Source: Streptomyces sp. PH10-H1 (GTDB taxonomy: Bacteria > Actinomycetota > Actinomycetes > Streptomycetales > Streptomycetaceae). From it: 38,031 nucleotides of DNA. The stretch is taken from positions 1 through 38,031 of the forward strand of contig NZ_JASISZ010000075.1 in NCBI RefSeq assembly GCF_030063355.1. The letters are read 5' to 3'. Of this stretch, positions 7,712 to 16,148 are shown in pieces. The position numbers and the translations under genes were made by a program. The notes below the pieces were generated by a model that did no database searches, was not told where the DNA came from, and was given only the letters and a program-made list of their open reading frames with translations. How positions within the stretch are numbered: position 1 is the first letter of the stretch; each line of letters opens with the position of its first letter.

Positions 7712-10379
7712 GACCGTCGCGGGCACCGGCACCAGCACCGGCCGTACGATCCCGGACCCGCACGGCCGTTCCGTACGCGACACGGCGGGACTCACTCCGC
7801 TGGAAATGTTGCGGCGGCTGGGAAGCGGGCCGCGCGGACTGCTGGAATCGCAGGCCGAGGAGCGGCTGCTCCAGTACGGCGAGAACACCATTGCCGCGCA
7901 GCGTCCCGCTTCCTGGCCGGTGCGCTTCGTGGGCAGCCTGCGTGATCCGTTCACCACGGTGCTGCTCTGCCTGGGGCTGGTGTCGGCCGTCGTCGCCTCC
8001 TGGGGAACGGCCTGTGTGATCGCGGTTCTGGTCGCGGTCAGCTGTGCGCTGCGCTCCAGCGGGGAGTACCGGGCCGACCGGTCCACCGCCGCGCTGCGCG
8101 AGCTGGTCGCCACCACCGCGACCGTCCAGCGGCGGTCCGGCGCGGCAGCGTCGCGGTCCCGGGAGATCCCCGTCGACCAACTGGTGCCCGGTGATGTGAT
8201 CAGGCTCGGGCCGGGCGACCTGGTGCCGGCGGATCTGCGGCTGTTGCGTGCCTCCGGCCTGACCGTGCGGCAGGCGCCGCTCACCGGTGAGTCCGCTCCG
8301 GTCGCCAAATACCCCGTCGATACGCCCGCGGACCCCGGCACAGCCCTGTTCGATCAGCCGTACCTGTGTTTTCTGGGCAGCAGCGTGGCTTCCGGCAGCG
8401 GCACCGCGGTGGTCGTCGCGACCGGTGAGGCCACTCAGCTGGCCGGTACCTACCGGGAGCCCGCGCGGCGGCGGCGCGAGAGCGCGTTCGACCGCTCGGT
8501 GAACGGGATCTCCTGGACCCTCATCCGGTTCATGCTGCTGACCCCGCCGCTGGTGCTGATGGCCGATGCCGCGCTGCGCGGGCGCGGGCTGGAAACGCTG
8601 CCGTTCGCGGTGGCGGTGGCGGTCGGCCTGACCCCCGAGATGCTGCCCGTCATCGTCACCACGGCGCTGGCCCGGGGCGCGGCCGGCCTGGCGCACGGCA
8701 GCGAGGTGATCGTCAAGCGGCTGCCGGCGCTGCACGACCTGGGCGCGATCGATGTGCTGTGTACGGACAAGACCGGCACCCTCACGCAGGACCGGCCGAT
8801 CCTCGACTGTCATCTGGACCCGGAGGGCCGCAGCGATCCCGAGGTACTGCACTGGGCCGCCGTGAACAGCCTGTGGACGCTCCAACTCGCTGATCTGCCG
8901 GCCCCGGATGCCCTGGACGAGGCGATCCTGGAGGCAACCGAGGATTGCGGCGAAGAACTGCTGGCTTACGACGGTGTCGCCGCACTGCCCTTCGACGCGG
9001 TACGCCGCAGTTCGTGCGCGGTGGTGCGCCGACCTAGCCGTACGGGCCTGCACACTCTGGTCGTCAAAGGGGCAGTCGAGGACGTTCTGGAGCGGTGCAC
9101 CCGGCTGCGGGCCGGCGGCCGGGAGACGGAATTGGACGCCGCCGCCCTGGAGCGCCTGCGCCGCCTCGCCATGGACCAGGCCGAGGACGGTCTGCGGCTG
9201 CTGGCCGTCGCCCTGGCCGATCGTCCCGCGCGGCTCGGCCCGTACACATCCGCCGATGAGTACGGCCTGACCTTCGTCGGCTTCGTCGGGCTGCGCGACG
9301 CACTGAGACCCACCGCCGCCGATGCGCTGGCGGTCCTCGCCCGTAGGGGTGTCGCCGTGAAGGTCCTCACCGGTGACCACCCGGGCACCGCCGCCCGCGT
9401 CTGCCGCGATCTGGACCTGGACCCGGGCGAGGTCGTCACCGCGGAGCGGATCGATGGCCTCACCGGCGCAGGTCTGGCCGAACTGGCCGACCGCAGCACG
9501 GTCTTCGCGCGCTGCACGCCCGAGCACAAGGCCCGTATCGTCGGCGCACTGCGCGAGCGCGGGCACACCACCGGGTTCCTGGGCGACGGCGTCAATGACC
9601 TGCCCGCGCTGCAGGCCGCCGATGTGGGGATCTGCCCGCGCGACGCGGTCGATGTGGCGCGCGAGAGCGCCGATGTGGTGCTCGCCGCCAAGGACCTCAC
9701 CGCCATCGACGACGCAATCCTCGCCGGGCGCCGCAGCAGCGGCAATATCGCGACCTATCTGCGCATCACCCTGTCCTCCAACCTCGGCAACGTCATCTCG
9801 ATGCTGGTCGCCGGGCTGCTGCTGCCATTCCTCCCGATGCTCCCAGTGCAGGTCCTGGTGCAGAACCTGTGCTTCGACGCCGCCCAGCTCGCCTTCGCCT
9901 TCGACCGCCCCGGTCCTGCCGCGCTGCGTCGCCCCGCGGAGCTGCGCCCGCGTGACTTCCTGCGCTTCATCACCGGCTTCGGCCTGCTCAACGCCATTGC
10001 CGACCTGGCCACCTTCGGGGTGCTCGTACTCGCCGTGCACGGATCGGGCCGTCCCGGCGGCCAGGCGTCCTTCCACGCCGGGTGGTTCACCGAAAACCTC
10101 CTCACCCAGGCGCTGGTGATACTCGTACTGCGCACGGGGCGCCGGGCCGCCGAGGGCCGCGCCCCTACCCCGGTCCGGCTCGCCACGACGGTGCTGGCCA
10201 TGATCGGCCTGCTGCTGCCGCTCTCACCCCTCGCCCCTGTACTGGGCATGGCCGCCCTGCCGCCCGTCTACTACCTGCTGCTCGCCGCCGTCCTCGCGCT
10301 GTACGGGGCAGGGCTGATGGCAGCCAGGGCACGCTACGAGAAGCGCCAGGAGCAATGGCCGCAGGAGCCCGGCCGCTGA
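7695..10379 (+). CDS. mgtA: P-type ATPase, Mg2+-translocating (MgtA/MgtB) type
   Basis: 894 residues with full P-type architecture: actuator motif TGES near residue 197, phosphorylation motif DKTGTLT with Asp about 357, hinge GDGVNDLPALQAADVGI near 630, and about ten membrane helices, four of them after the hinge. The ion-site helix reads VGLTPEMLPVIVTTAL near residue 312; TPEMLP is typical of Mg2+ importers (P3B type). The N-terminus also has the MgtA-like GLLESQAEERLLQYGENTIA. Expected role: ATP-driven Mg2+ uptake across the plasma membrane. The GTG at 7695 overlaps the upstream ArsR gene. ArsR control of a Mg2+ pump is unusual; PhoP systems or leader RNAs are the usual devices. Ni2+ or another divalent ion cannot be excluded. 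Confidence 0.88.
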   Translation: MAWAPETVAGTGTSTGRTIPDPHGRSVRDTAGLTPLEMLRRLGSGPRGLLESQAEERLLQYGENTIAAQRPASWPVRFVGSLRDPFTTVLLCLGLVSAVVASWGTACVIAVLVAVSCALRSSGEYRADRSTAALRELVATTATVQRRSGAAASRSREIPVDQLVPGDVIRLGPGDLVPADLRLLRASGLTVRQAPLTGESAPVAKYPVDTPADPGTALFDQPYLCFLGSSVASGSGTAVVVATGEATQLAGTYREPARRRRESAFDRSVNGISWTLIRFMLLTPPLVLMADAALRGRGLETLPFAVAVAVGLTPEMLPVIVTTALARGAAGLAHGSEVIVKRLPALHDLGAIDVLCTDKTGTLTQDRPILDCHLDPEGRSDPEVLHWAAVNSLWTLQLADLPAPDALDEAILEATEDCGEELLAYDGVAALPFDAVRRSSCAVVRRPSRTGLHTLVVKGAVEDVLERCTRLRAGGRETELDAAALERLRRLAMDQAEDGLRLLAVALADRPARLGPYTSADEYGLTFVGFVGLRDALRPTAADALAVLARRGVAVKVLTGDHPGTAARVCRDLDLDPGEVVTAERIDGLTGAGLAELADRSTVFARCTPEHKARIVGALRERGHTTGFLGDGVNDLPALQAADVGICPRDAVDVARESADVVLAAKDLTAIDDAILAGRRSSGNIATYLRITLSSNLGNVISMLVAGLLLPFLPMLPVQVLVQNLCFDAAQLAFAFDRPGPAALRRPAELRPRDFLRFITGFGLLNAIADLATFGVLVLAVHGSGRPGGQASFHAGWFTENLLTQALVILVLRTGRRAAEGRAPTPVRLATTVLAMIGLLLPLSPLAPVLGMAALPPVYYLLLAAVLALYGAGLMAARARYEKRQEQWPQEPGR

Positions 10380-10397
10380 TGAGCGGCCGGGCTCCTG
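10362..10397. terminator. Bidirectional terminator between mgtA and the protease gene
   Basis: Bases 10362-10377 and 10382-10397 are exact reverse complements (16-bp stem, 4-nt loop). The stem overlaps the ATPase stop codon and ends 17 nt before the 3' end of the convergent protease gene, so it can serve both. Confidence 0.8.
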
Positions 10398-10414
10398 GGG
10401 GCTGGCGCCGGGTG

Positions 10415-11488
10415 TCAGCCGATCGACGCGCCGTACACGCTCAGTGCGGCGGTGACCGGCTGGAAGAAGGTCTCACCGCCGTTCGTGCAGTCGCCGCTGC
10501 CGCCGGAGGTCAGGCCGATCGCCTGGTCACCGTCGAAGAGTGCGCCGCCGCTGTCGCCGGGTTCGGCGCAGACATCGGTGTCGATCAGCCCGTTGATCGT
10601 TCCCTCGGGGTAGTTGACGGTCGCGTCCAGGCCGGTGACCGTGCCGCCGTGTACGCCGGTGGTGCTGCCGCTGCGCTGCACCGGCTCCCCGACGGTCGCG
10701 TCACTCGCGCCGGAGATGGCCTGGGTGGTGCCGTCGTACAGATCGACGGCGCTCGGGTGGTCGATGGATCCGTCGGTGTACCGCACCAGCGCGTAATCAT
10801 TGCCGGGGAACGTGGCGCTTTCCACCGAGCCGATCTCGGAGCCACCTTGAGAGTCCGACCAGCTCTGGTACGCGACGCCGCAGTGGCCGGCGGTCAGGAA
10901 GTACGGCTGCCCGTCCTTGACGACGTTGAAGCCGAGCGAACAGCGTGCGCCGCTGGCCCAGATGGCGTCACCACCGGCGATGAACGGTGTGAGGCGGCCC
11001 GTGGAACGCCTCAGACGGGCGGCGCCGCCCAGCGCTTTGACGGTCTTCACCAGCCGGTCGAGCCTGGCGCCCGTCACGGTGCGGTCCGCGGTCACCACGA
11101 CCTGGTCGGTACGTGGATCGATGGACCAGGCTGTGCCGGGGATCCGGGCCTGTGCGCCCAACGTGTGCGTGGCGCCCCGCAGCTGGGCGAGCGAGTGCTG
11201 GACGATCCGCGGCTGCGCACCCGCCTGCCGCACGCGCTCACCCGCTGACGTGTTCAGGACGTTGACGACGAGCTTGCCGCCGGCGGCGTCGTAGTAGGAG
11301 CCCGCGATGCCGGTCTCGCCCAAGCGGGAGGCGAGGTCACCCGCGAGGCGGGACGCGGCAGCGGGGGTGAGGGTCCTGGGGGCGGGTGTGGCCGCCTGCG
11401 CCTGCGGGAGCATCACCGCGGCGGTGAGGACAGCAGCGCCCGCCGTCGCGAGCGCAGTGCGATACCTGATGATCCGTAAGGTGTTCAA
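10415..11488 (-). CDS. Streptogrisin-type secreted serine protease (S1/chymotrypsin fold) with propeptide
   Basis: 357 residues from a TTG at 11488 (AGGAGG 7 nt upstream); the longer frame to 11581 lacks such a site. A signal peptide spans residues 1-33, ending AQA. An alpha-lytic-type propeptide follows to about 165, and the mature protease begins near IAGGDAIW. The catalytic triad is visible: His about 202 (TAGHCG), Asp about 231 (GNDYALVRY) and Ser about 313 (PGDSGG). Cys pairs flank the His and precede the Ser. There is no chitin-binding tail, so it resembles streptogrisin A/B/D. Expected role: extracellular protein digestion after autocatalytic removal of the propeptide. The stop lies just beyond the shared terminator. 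Confidence 0.93.
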   Translation of the reverse strand: MNTLRIIRYRTALATAGAAVLTAAVMLPQAQAATPAPRTLTPAAASRLAGDLASRLGETGIAGSYYDAAGGKLVVNVLNTSAGERVRQAGAQPRIVQHSLAQLRGATHTLGAQARIPGTAWSIDPRTDQVVVTADRTVTGARLDRLVKTVKALGGAARLRRSTGRLTPFIAGGDAIWASGARCSLGFNVVKDGQPYFLTAGHCGVAYQSWSDSQGGSEIGSVESATFPGNDYALVRYTDGSIDHPSAVDLYDGTTQAISGASDATVGEPVQRSGSTTGVHGGTVTGLDATVNYPEGTINGLIDTDVCAEPGDSGGALFDGDQAIGLTSGGSGDCTNGGETFFQPVTAALSVYGASIG

Positions 11489-12002
11489 CTCGACGCCTCC
11501 TGTGGGGGGTTGGGTCCGCAGGACGTGCGCGGGCCCCGAAGGTGTGCGGATAGGTTCCGCCGTGCCCCGTCGACCGGACATCTAGCGCGTCCATGCCAAC
11601 GTTCACCGTCGAGTATTTCGATGCCTCGAGGCGCCGGACAAGACCGCGTTCCGGCCCATCGCGGCAGCTCCGGCGGCGTGGAATCCCGCCGCACACTCCG
11701 CCTCATTCCCGGACGAGCCCGTACGCGATAAGGCTGCCTGCGACCGGCCGCGCACAGCCGGTGAAGGCACTCGTGGCCGAGATGCGGCCGCTGTGCACCG
11801 GTTATCGGAATGCGGGGGCCTGCTCAGCGGACGAACGAGGGGAAGCCGGGGCGCAGGCGTACTTCGTTGGGCGGCCGCCTGGCGCGGCGACGCCTGCTGC
11901 GGCTGGAGAGGGGCGCCAGGCAGAGCGTGCTGGGGCAGGATGACGCGGGCGGGTTGGCGCGGCCGGCGGTAAGGGGCGTAAGCTACGGCCGGTTGTTTGG
12001 GC
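11489..12002. other. Intergenic region between protease and M-box leader
   Basis: It should contain two divergent promoters, one for the protease and one for the M-box transcript. I cannot point to reliable -35/-10 sites. Open frames lack coding character and protein-like composition. Confidence 0.4.
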
Positions 12003-12162
12003 ACCTCGTTCGGTGAGGCGTCTTCACGGACACAGGCCACTGATCCCACCCGTCGAGAGACGCTCCGGATCAGGACAGGTCTCCCCGACCTAAGGGGTGA
12101 CCCCAAGTGGCTTCCCGCAATGGCGGGACTACGCCGTGGAGTGCCAAAGCTCTGACGAGTTG
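12003..12162 (+). ncRNA. M-box (ykoK leader) Mg2+ riboswitch
   Basis: Recognised from conserved blocks in order: CCTCGTTCGGTGAGGC (12004-12019), GTCGAGAGACGC followed by GGATCAGGACAGG (12052-12081), and ACGCCGTGGAGTGCCAAAGC (12131-12150). The closing stem P1 is CTCGTT (12005-12010) with GACGAG (12154-12159). These match the M-box consensus, in which several Mg2+ ions compact the RNA and turn off expression. The genes downstream (MgtE-like and Nramp-related) fit Mg2+ uptake. A candidate expression platform follows at 12190-12241. Confidence 0.92.
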
Positions 12163-12189
12163 GGGTGAGCCGGGATTCCACCCGGTCCG

Positions 12190-12241
12190 CTCCTTGCCGA
12201 GTCGCTGCGACGCCCGCGTGGGTGTCCCCGGCCGGAAGGAG
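12190..12241 (+). promoter_or_regulatory. Possible expression platform: stem hiding the Shine-Dalgarno of a leader ORF
   Basis: CTCCTT(G)CCG at 12190-12199 can pair with CGGAAGGAG at 12233-12241, nine base pairs with one bulged G. The second strand contains the Shine-Dalgarno sequence of the ORF starting at 12247. A small inner hairpin (12209-12215 with 12220-12226) closes the loop. This would suit translational OFF control by the M-box. It is a manual fold only. Confidence 0.45.
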
Positions 12242-12246
12242 GCGAG

Positions 12247-12336
12247 ATGGACAGTAGTCCGGGCCATAGTTGTTGGCCCCTTCCCGCGTTGTCCTCGTCG
12301 TCCTGCCGCGGCGCCGGGCAGCCGCTCCTTCCCTGA
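12247..12336 (+). CDS. Short leader ORF between M-box and mgtE-like gene
   Basis: 29 codons from ATG 12247 to TGA 12336, beginning MDSSPGHSCWPLPAL and ending QPLLP; it is rich in Ser, Pro, Cys and Leu. It has the best Shine-Dalgarno in the region (GGAAGGAGG, 12234-12242), and that sequence can be sequestered by 12190-12199. Proline-rich leader peptides sense Mg2+ in enterobacterial mgt operons, but homology is not implied. It may be a real leader peptide, or the ribosome site may serve another purpose. The main gene starts 105-180 nt further on. Confidence 0.4.
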   Translation: MDSSPGHSCWPLPALSSSSCRGAGQPLLP

Positions 12337-12494
12337 CCGTCCGGCCCTCCACCGGTCGCCACCCCTGACGCCTGCCCGGCCGCCCCGCCGGGCCCGGCGG
12401 CAATGGGCGCGCGGCCACGGCCCGCCTGGTCACAGGGCGCATGCTGCCCGCCGCCGCCCACGCCCCGCCGCCGCGGGGCAAGGGGGTGTTCATC

Positions 12495-13862
12495 TTGGCC
12501 ACCAACACTCTGTTCATGACCACATCCGCCCGCCTGCGCAACCGCAGGGTGCATCTGGAACGCCGCGCGACCGCCTCCAAGGCGGTCCGCGCCTCCCTGG
12601 TCTCGCTGGCCGGCCTCATCGGCTGCCTGGTCACCAACCAGGCCGGCGAAGAGGTCGGCCGCGTCGTGGACGTGGTCGCCCGCCTCTACGGCACCGACCC
12701 GTATCCGCCGGTCACCGGGCTGGTCATCCGCATCGGCCGCCGCCGCGCGTTCCTGACCGCCGACACCATTGACCAGGTCCGCAGCGGCCGGGTCCGGCTG
12801 CGCACGGCTCGGGTGGACCTGCGCGAGTACGAACGCCGTCCAGGAGAGGTGCTGCTGGCCCGGGACGTGCTGGACCACCAGCTCGTCGACGTCGACGGCG
12901 TCCAGGTCACCCGCGCGGCCGACCTCTACCTGGCGCCGCTGGCCGATCGGGTCGTGCTGGTCGGGGTGGATGTTTCCCTGCCCACCCTGCTGCGACGGTT
13001 GGGGCCCCGGCGCTGGCAGGCCCGCCCGACGCCGGAGCGGGTGCTGGACTGGCAGGCGGTGGCCCCGTTCGCCGAGCACGCCACCGACGGTCCGGCAGAG
13101 GTCCGGTTGCGGGCCTCGCGGTCCGCGCTGCACCGGCTGCGGCCCGCCGACCTGGCCGATGTCCTGGAAGACCTCGGCCGCACCGAGCGCCAGCAGTTGC
13201 TGGGCTGGCTGGAGCCCGCCCGGGCCGCCGACGCACTGGAGGAGATGGAACCGGCCGAGCTGGAGAACCTGCTCCGCGAGGCGCCGCCCGAGCACGCCGC
13301 GCGGCTGGTGGACGAGATGGAGCCGGACGAGGCCGTCGACGCGCTGCGCGACCTGCAGCCCGCCGAGCGCGAGACGCTGCTTGCCCGGATGCCCCAGGCC
13401 GAGGCCGCCGAACTGCGCGGGCTGCTGGCCCACCGCGAAGGCACAGCCGGCGGCGCCATGACCACCGTGGTGGTCACCGCCCGCCGGGAGGAGACCGTCG
13501 GGCAGGTTCGTGCCGTCCTGGCCGGGCAGGCCGAGCACCGTACCGAGATCGACGCCGTCGCGGTCCTGGACGACAACGGCCGCCTGGTCGCCGACATCGC
13601 CCTGTTCGACCTGGCGGTGGCCGAGGACACCACGACCGTCGGTGAACTCACGGACTGGCTCGCCCAATTCGGTCCGCCGGTCACCTTGGTTCCGCAAGCG
13701 CGCATCGCCGAGGCCGCCGCACTCCTGGTGGCCGCCCGCGTCTCCTCCCTGCTCGTCATCGACGCCGACCACCGTCCGCTCGGTCGGATCCTGGCCGATG
13801 ACGTCCTGGACACCCTGCTGCCCGAGCGCGGGCGCCTGCACTTTCGGAGGTTCCTGCAGTGA
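12495..13862 (+). CDS. Soluble MgtE N-terminal domain plus CBS-pair protein
   Basis: 455 residues from the TTG at 12495, which follows AAGGGGG; an ATG at 12441 (18 codons longer) and an ATG at 12516 are alternatives. An N-terminal PRC-barrel-like region (LIGCLVTNQAGEEVGRVVDV) is followed by the acidic superhelical MgtE_N domain (ADLADVLEDLGRTERQQLLG, then EEMEPAELENLL and DEMEPDEAVDALRDL repeats). Two CBS motifs finish it (TTVVVTARREETVGQV; VSSLLVIDADHRPLGRILAD). The five-helix membrane domain of true MgtE channels is absent, so this is a cytoplasmic Mg2+ sensor module. Its TGA overlaps the GTG of the next gene (GTGA), so it probably gates or regulates that transporter. Confidence 0.88.
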   Translation: MATNTLFMTTSARLRNRRVHLERRATASKAVRASLVSLAGLIGCLVTNQAGEEVGRVVDVVARLYGTDPYPPVTGLVIRIGRRRAFLTADTIDQVRSGRVRLRTARVDLREYERRPGEVLLARDVLDHQLVDVDGVQVTRAADLYLAPLADRVVLVGVDVSLPTLLRRLGPRRWQARPTPERVLDWQAVAPFAEHATDGPAEVRLRASRSALHRLRPADLADVLEDLGRTERQQLLGWLEPARAADALEEMEPAELENLLREAPPEHAARLVDEMEPDEAVDALRDLQPAERETLLARMPQAEAAELRGLLAHREGTAGGAMTTVVVTARREETVGQVRAVLAGQAEHRTEIDAVAVLDDNGRLVADIALFDLAVAEDTTTVGELTDWLAQFGPPVTLVPQARIAEAAALLVAARVSSLLVIDADHRPLGRILADDVLDTLLPERGRLHFRRFLQ

Positions 13863-15163
13863 CCCGCGACCTCGACACCACCGCCACCACCGCCACACGT
13901 CCCACAGGGGAACGTCCCCGCGGCCTGAAGGGGCGGTGGCGGCGCCTGGCCCTGGTAGCGGCGGTCGCCGGTCCCGGCCTGGTCGCCGCCAACGCGGGCA
14001 ACGACGCCGCCGGCATCGCCACCTACGCGAGCGCCGGCTCCCAGTACACCTACGGCACGCTGTTCTTCATGGTGCTGGTCACCGTCGCCCTGGTGATGGT
14101 CCAGGAGATGGCCGTCCGCCTCGGCGCCTACACCGGCAAGGGCCTGGGCGCGCTGATCCGCGAGCAGTTCAGCCTGCGCCTGACCGCCCTGGCGCTGGGC
14201 TGCCTGCTGCTGGCCAACACCGGCCTGGTCGTCTCGGAGTTCGCCGGGATCGGCGCCGCCTTCGAGCTGCTCGGCGTGCCCAAGTGGGCCGTCATCCCCC
14301 CGGCCGCGCTGCTGCTGTGGTCGCTGGTGCTGTTCGGCTCCTACCGGTACGCGGAGCGGATCTTCCTGCTGATGTCGCTGGTGTTCTTCGCCTACCCCAT
14401 CGCGATGATCCTCGGCCACCCGCACTGGGGGAACGTCGGCTCCCACCTGGTCGTCCCGCACTTCGAACCCAGCAAGGCATTCATCCTGCTGGGAGTCGCG
14501 CTGATCGGCACCACCGTCAGCCCCTACATGCAGTTCTACGCCGCCGCCGGCGTCGTCGACCGCGGCGCCAAACCGGAGGACTACCGCCTGATCCGCGCCG
14601 ACGCGATCCTCGGCGCGGTCTTCGCCTGCGTGATCAGCCTGACCATCATCATCGCCACCGCCGCCGCCATCGGTGGCACCGGCCCGCTGGAATCCGCCGC
14701 CCAGGCCGCCTCCGCCCTCGAACCCGTCGCGGGCAAGGACGCCGAGCTGCTGTTCGCCTTCGGCCTGATCGGCGCCTCCGCGCTGGCCGGCGCGGTGGTG
14801 CCGCTATCGGCCAGCTACGCGATCGGCGAGGCCGCCGGCGTGGAACGCTCGGTCTCCCGCAGCTTCCGCGACGCACCTTTGTTCCTGGGACTGTTCACCG
14901 CCCAGATCGCGCTGGGCGCGGTGGTGGCCATGACCCCCATCAACGTCATCCAGCTGCTGATCGGCACCCAGGTCCTGCAGGGCCTTATCAGCCCCATTGT
15001 GCTGATCTACCTGCTGATCCTCACCAACCGCCGCAGCCTGCTCGGCAAGGCCGCCAACACCCCCCGCTACCGGATCGCCGCCACCGTCGTGGTCGTGGGC
15101 GTTGGCGGGATGTCCACCATCCTGCTCGTGCAGACCGTACTGGGCTGGTTCGGCTTCGGCTGA
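13859..15163 (+). CDS. Nramp-related transporter, probably Mg2+ (NRMT-like)
   Basis: 434 residues with about eleven membrane helices and the Nramp layout. In helix 1 the canonical DPGN is replaced by DAAG (Asp 49 within NAGNDAAG). In helix 6 the usual A-T-V-M-P-H reads T-T-V-S-P-Y (Ser 221, Pro 222, Tyr 223), so the Met that selects soft transition metals is gone. Nramp-related Mg2+ transporters, first described in clostridia, lack this Met and can be under M-box control. Together with the M-box and the MgtE-N/CBS partner, the best reading is Mg2+ import. Its GTG start overlaps the upstream stop codon, implying coupled translation. No terminator is obvious after 15163. Confidence 0.88.
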   Translation: MTRDLDTTATTATRPTGERPRGLKGRWRRLALVAAVAGPGLVAANAGNDAAGIATYASAGSQYTYGTLFFMVLVTVALVMVQEMAVRLGAYTGKGLGALIREQFSLRLTALALGCLLLANTGLVVSEFAGIGAAFELLGVPKWAVIPPAALLLWSLVLFGSYRYAERIFLLMSLVFFAYPIAMILGHPHWGNVGSHLVVPHFEPSKAFILLGVALIGTTVSPYMQFYAAAGVVDRGAKPEDYRLIRADAILGAVFACVISLTIIIATAAAIGGTGPLESAAQAASALEPVAGKDAELLFAFGLIGASALAGAVVPLSASYAIGEAAGVERSVSRSFRDAPLFLGLFTAQIALGAVVAMTPINVIQLLIGTQVLQGLISPIVLIYLLILTNRRSLLGKAANTPRYRIAATVVVVGVGGMSTILLVQTVLGWFGFG

Positions 15164-15319
15164 CCCCCGACCGGGCGGTGGCATACCGGCCCAACTGACA
15201 GTGTGAGCACGCGGTCGGCGCAGCCTCGCGCAAAGCACCCCTGGTGACAGGATCCGTCCCTGGTGCCGAGTATTGGGCCGACGGCGCGCACGGCGCTTCG
15301 GGTACTGGTGCGCGAGCGG

Positions 15320-16015
15320 TCAGCTCTTGCGCGAGGATTCCAGGTGGGCGAAGACAACGACGTTGTCCGAGTAGTCCTTCTTCTTGTGGTCGTACGACCC
15401 GCCGCAGGTGATGAGGCGCAACTGGGCGTTGGGAGTGTCGCCGTAGACGCGCTGGTCGGGGAATGTCCCCTTGGAGAAGGTCTCGACGGAATCGACCTTG
15501 AATGTCGCGACGATGCCATCGGCGCGGGTGATCTCGGCCGTGCTGCCTGGCTTGACCATACTGAGCAGGAAGAACACTGCCGGGCCCGTGGTGGTGTCGA
15601 CATGGCCGGCGACGATCGAGTTGCCCTTTTCACCAGGCGTGGGGCCATCCGCGTACCAGCCGGCGAGGTTGCTGTTGTCTGTCGGTGGAGGGTCCAGCTT
15701 GCCCGACCGGTCGAGGTGAAGGGGCGTGAAGGGGGCGCTCACGCCGAGGATGGGGATCGTCAGAAGGGTGGGGCGGGAGGCGGGAAGCGCGTGGCTACTG
15801 CTGGTGGGCGGCGCCGCCGGGGGTGCCGCCGGGGGTGCGGCCTGTACGACGGCGGAGGCGGGGGGCCCGGCTTCGGAGGGGTCGATGGAGTTGTAGATCA
15901 GGAAGGCGCCGAGGAGGATCGCGGCGGTGGCCCAGCGCAGGACCCGCGACCGGCTGTCGCCACCCGGCGCGGAGTCCGCCGCGCGGGCGGTGTGCTGTGT
16001 CGTCTGCTGGGCCAT
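15320..16015 (-). CDS. Class F sortase
   Basis: 231 residues. It has an N-terminal membrane helix (about 29-46, LRWATAAILLGAFLIYN), a long Ala/Pro-rich linker and the sortase beta-barrel. Catalytic residues: His in IVAGHVDT, Cys in LRLITCGGSY, and the likely Arg near the C-terminal HLESSRKS or in QRVYGD. The WYADGPTPGEKGNSIVAGHV stretch is typical of actinobacterial class F enzymes, which are Cys transpeptidases acting outside the membrane; their substrates are poorly known. The ATG at 16015 has AAAGG 9 nt upstream. The preceding gene (16149-16505) encodes a secreted protein with a C-terminal membrane anchor, a likely partner; a hairpin separates them. Confidence 0.9.
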   Translation of the reverse strand: MAQQTTQHTARAADSAPGGDSRSRVLRWATAAILLGAFLIYNSIDPSEAGPPASAVVQAAPPAAPPAAPPTSSSHALPASRPTLLTIPILGVSAPFTPLHLDRSGKLDPPPTDNSNLAGWYADGPTPGEKGNSIVAGHVDTTTGPAVFFLLSMVKPGSTAEITRADGIVATFKVDSVETFSKGTFPDQRVYGDTPNAQLRLITCGGSYDHKKKDYSDNVVVFAHLESSRKS

Positions 16016-16078
16016 GAGGTGATGCCTTTCATCAGCTCCGGGATCGACGGTCGTGGCGCCCGGCCAGGTGCCGGAACC

Positions 16079-16118
16079 GGCGTTGCCACCGTCATCGTGC
16101 GACGACGGTGGCAACGCC
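16079..16118 (-). terminator. Hairpin between secreted-protein gene and sortase gene
   Basis: Bases 16079-16093 and 16104-16118 are exact reverse complements (15 bp, 10-nt loop). Positioned after the upstream gene's stop, it could attenuate read-through into the sortase, giving more secreted protein than enzyme. Confidence 0.65.
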
Positions 16119-16148
16119 AGAACGGCGTGGTTCAGGTTCGGCGCCGGA

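Noticed and set aside
7626..10076. An 816-codon open frame on the minus strand over the P-type ATPase
   Set aside because: Antisense shadow; the plus-strand ATPase has all catalytic motifs.
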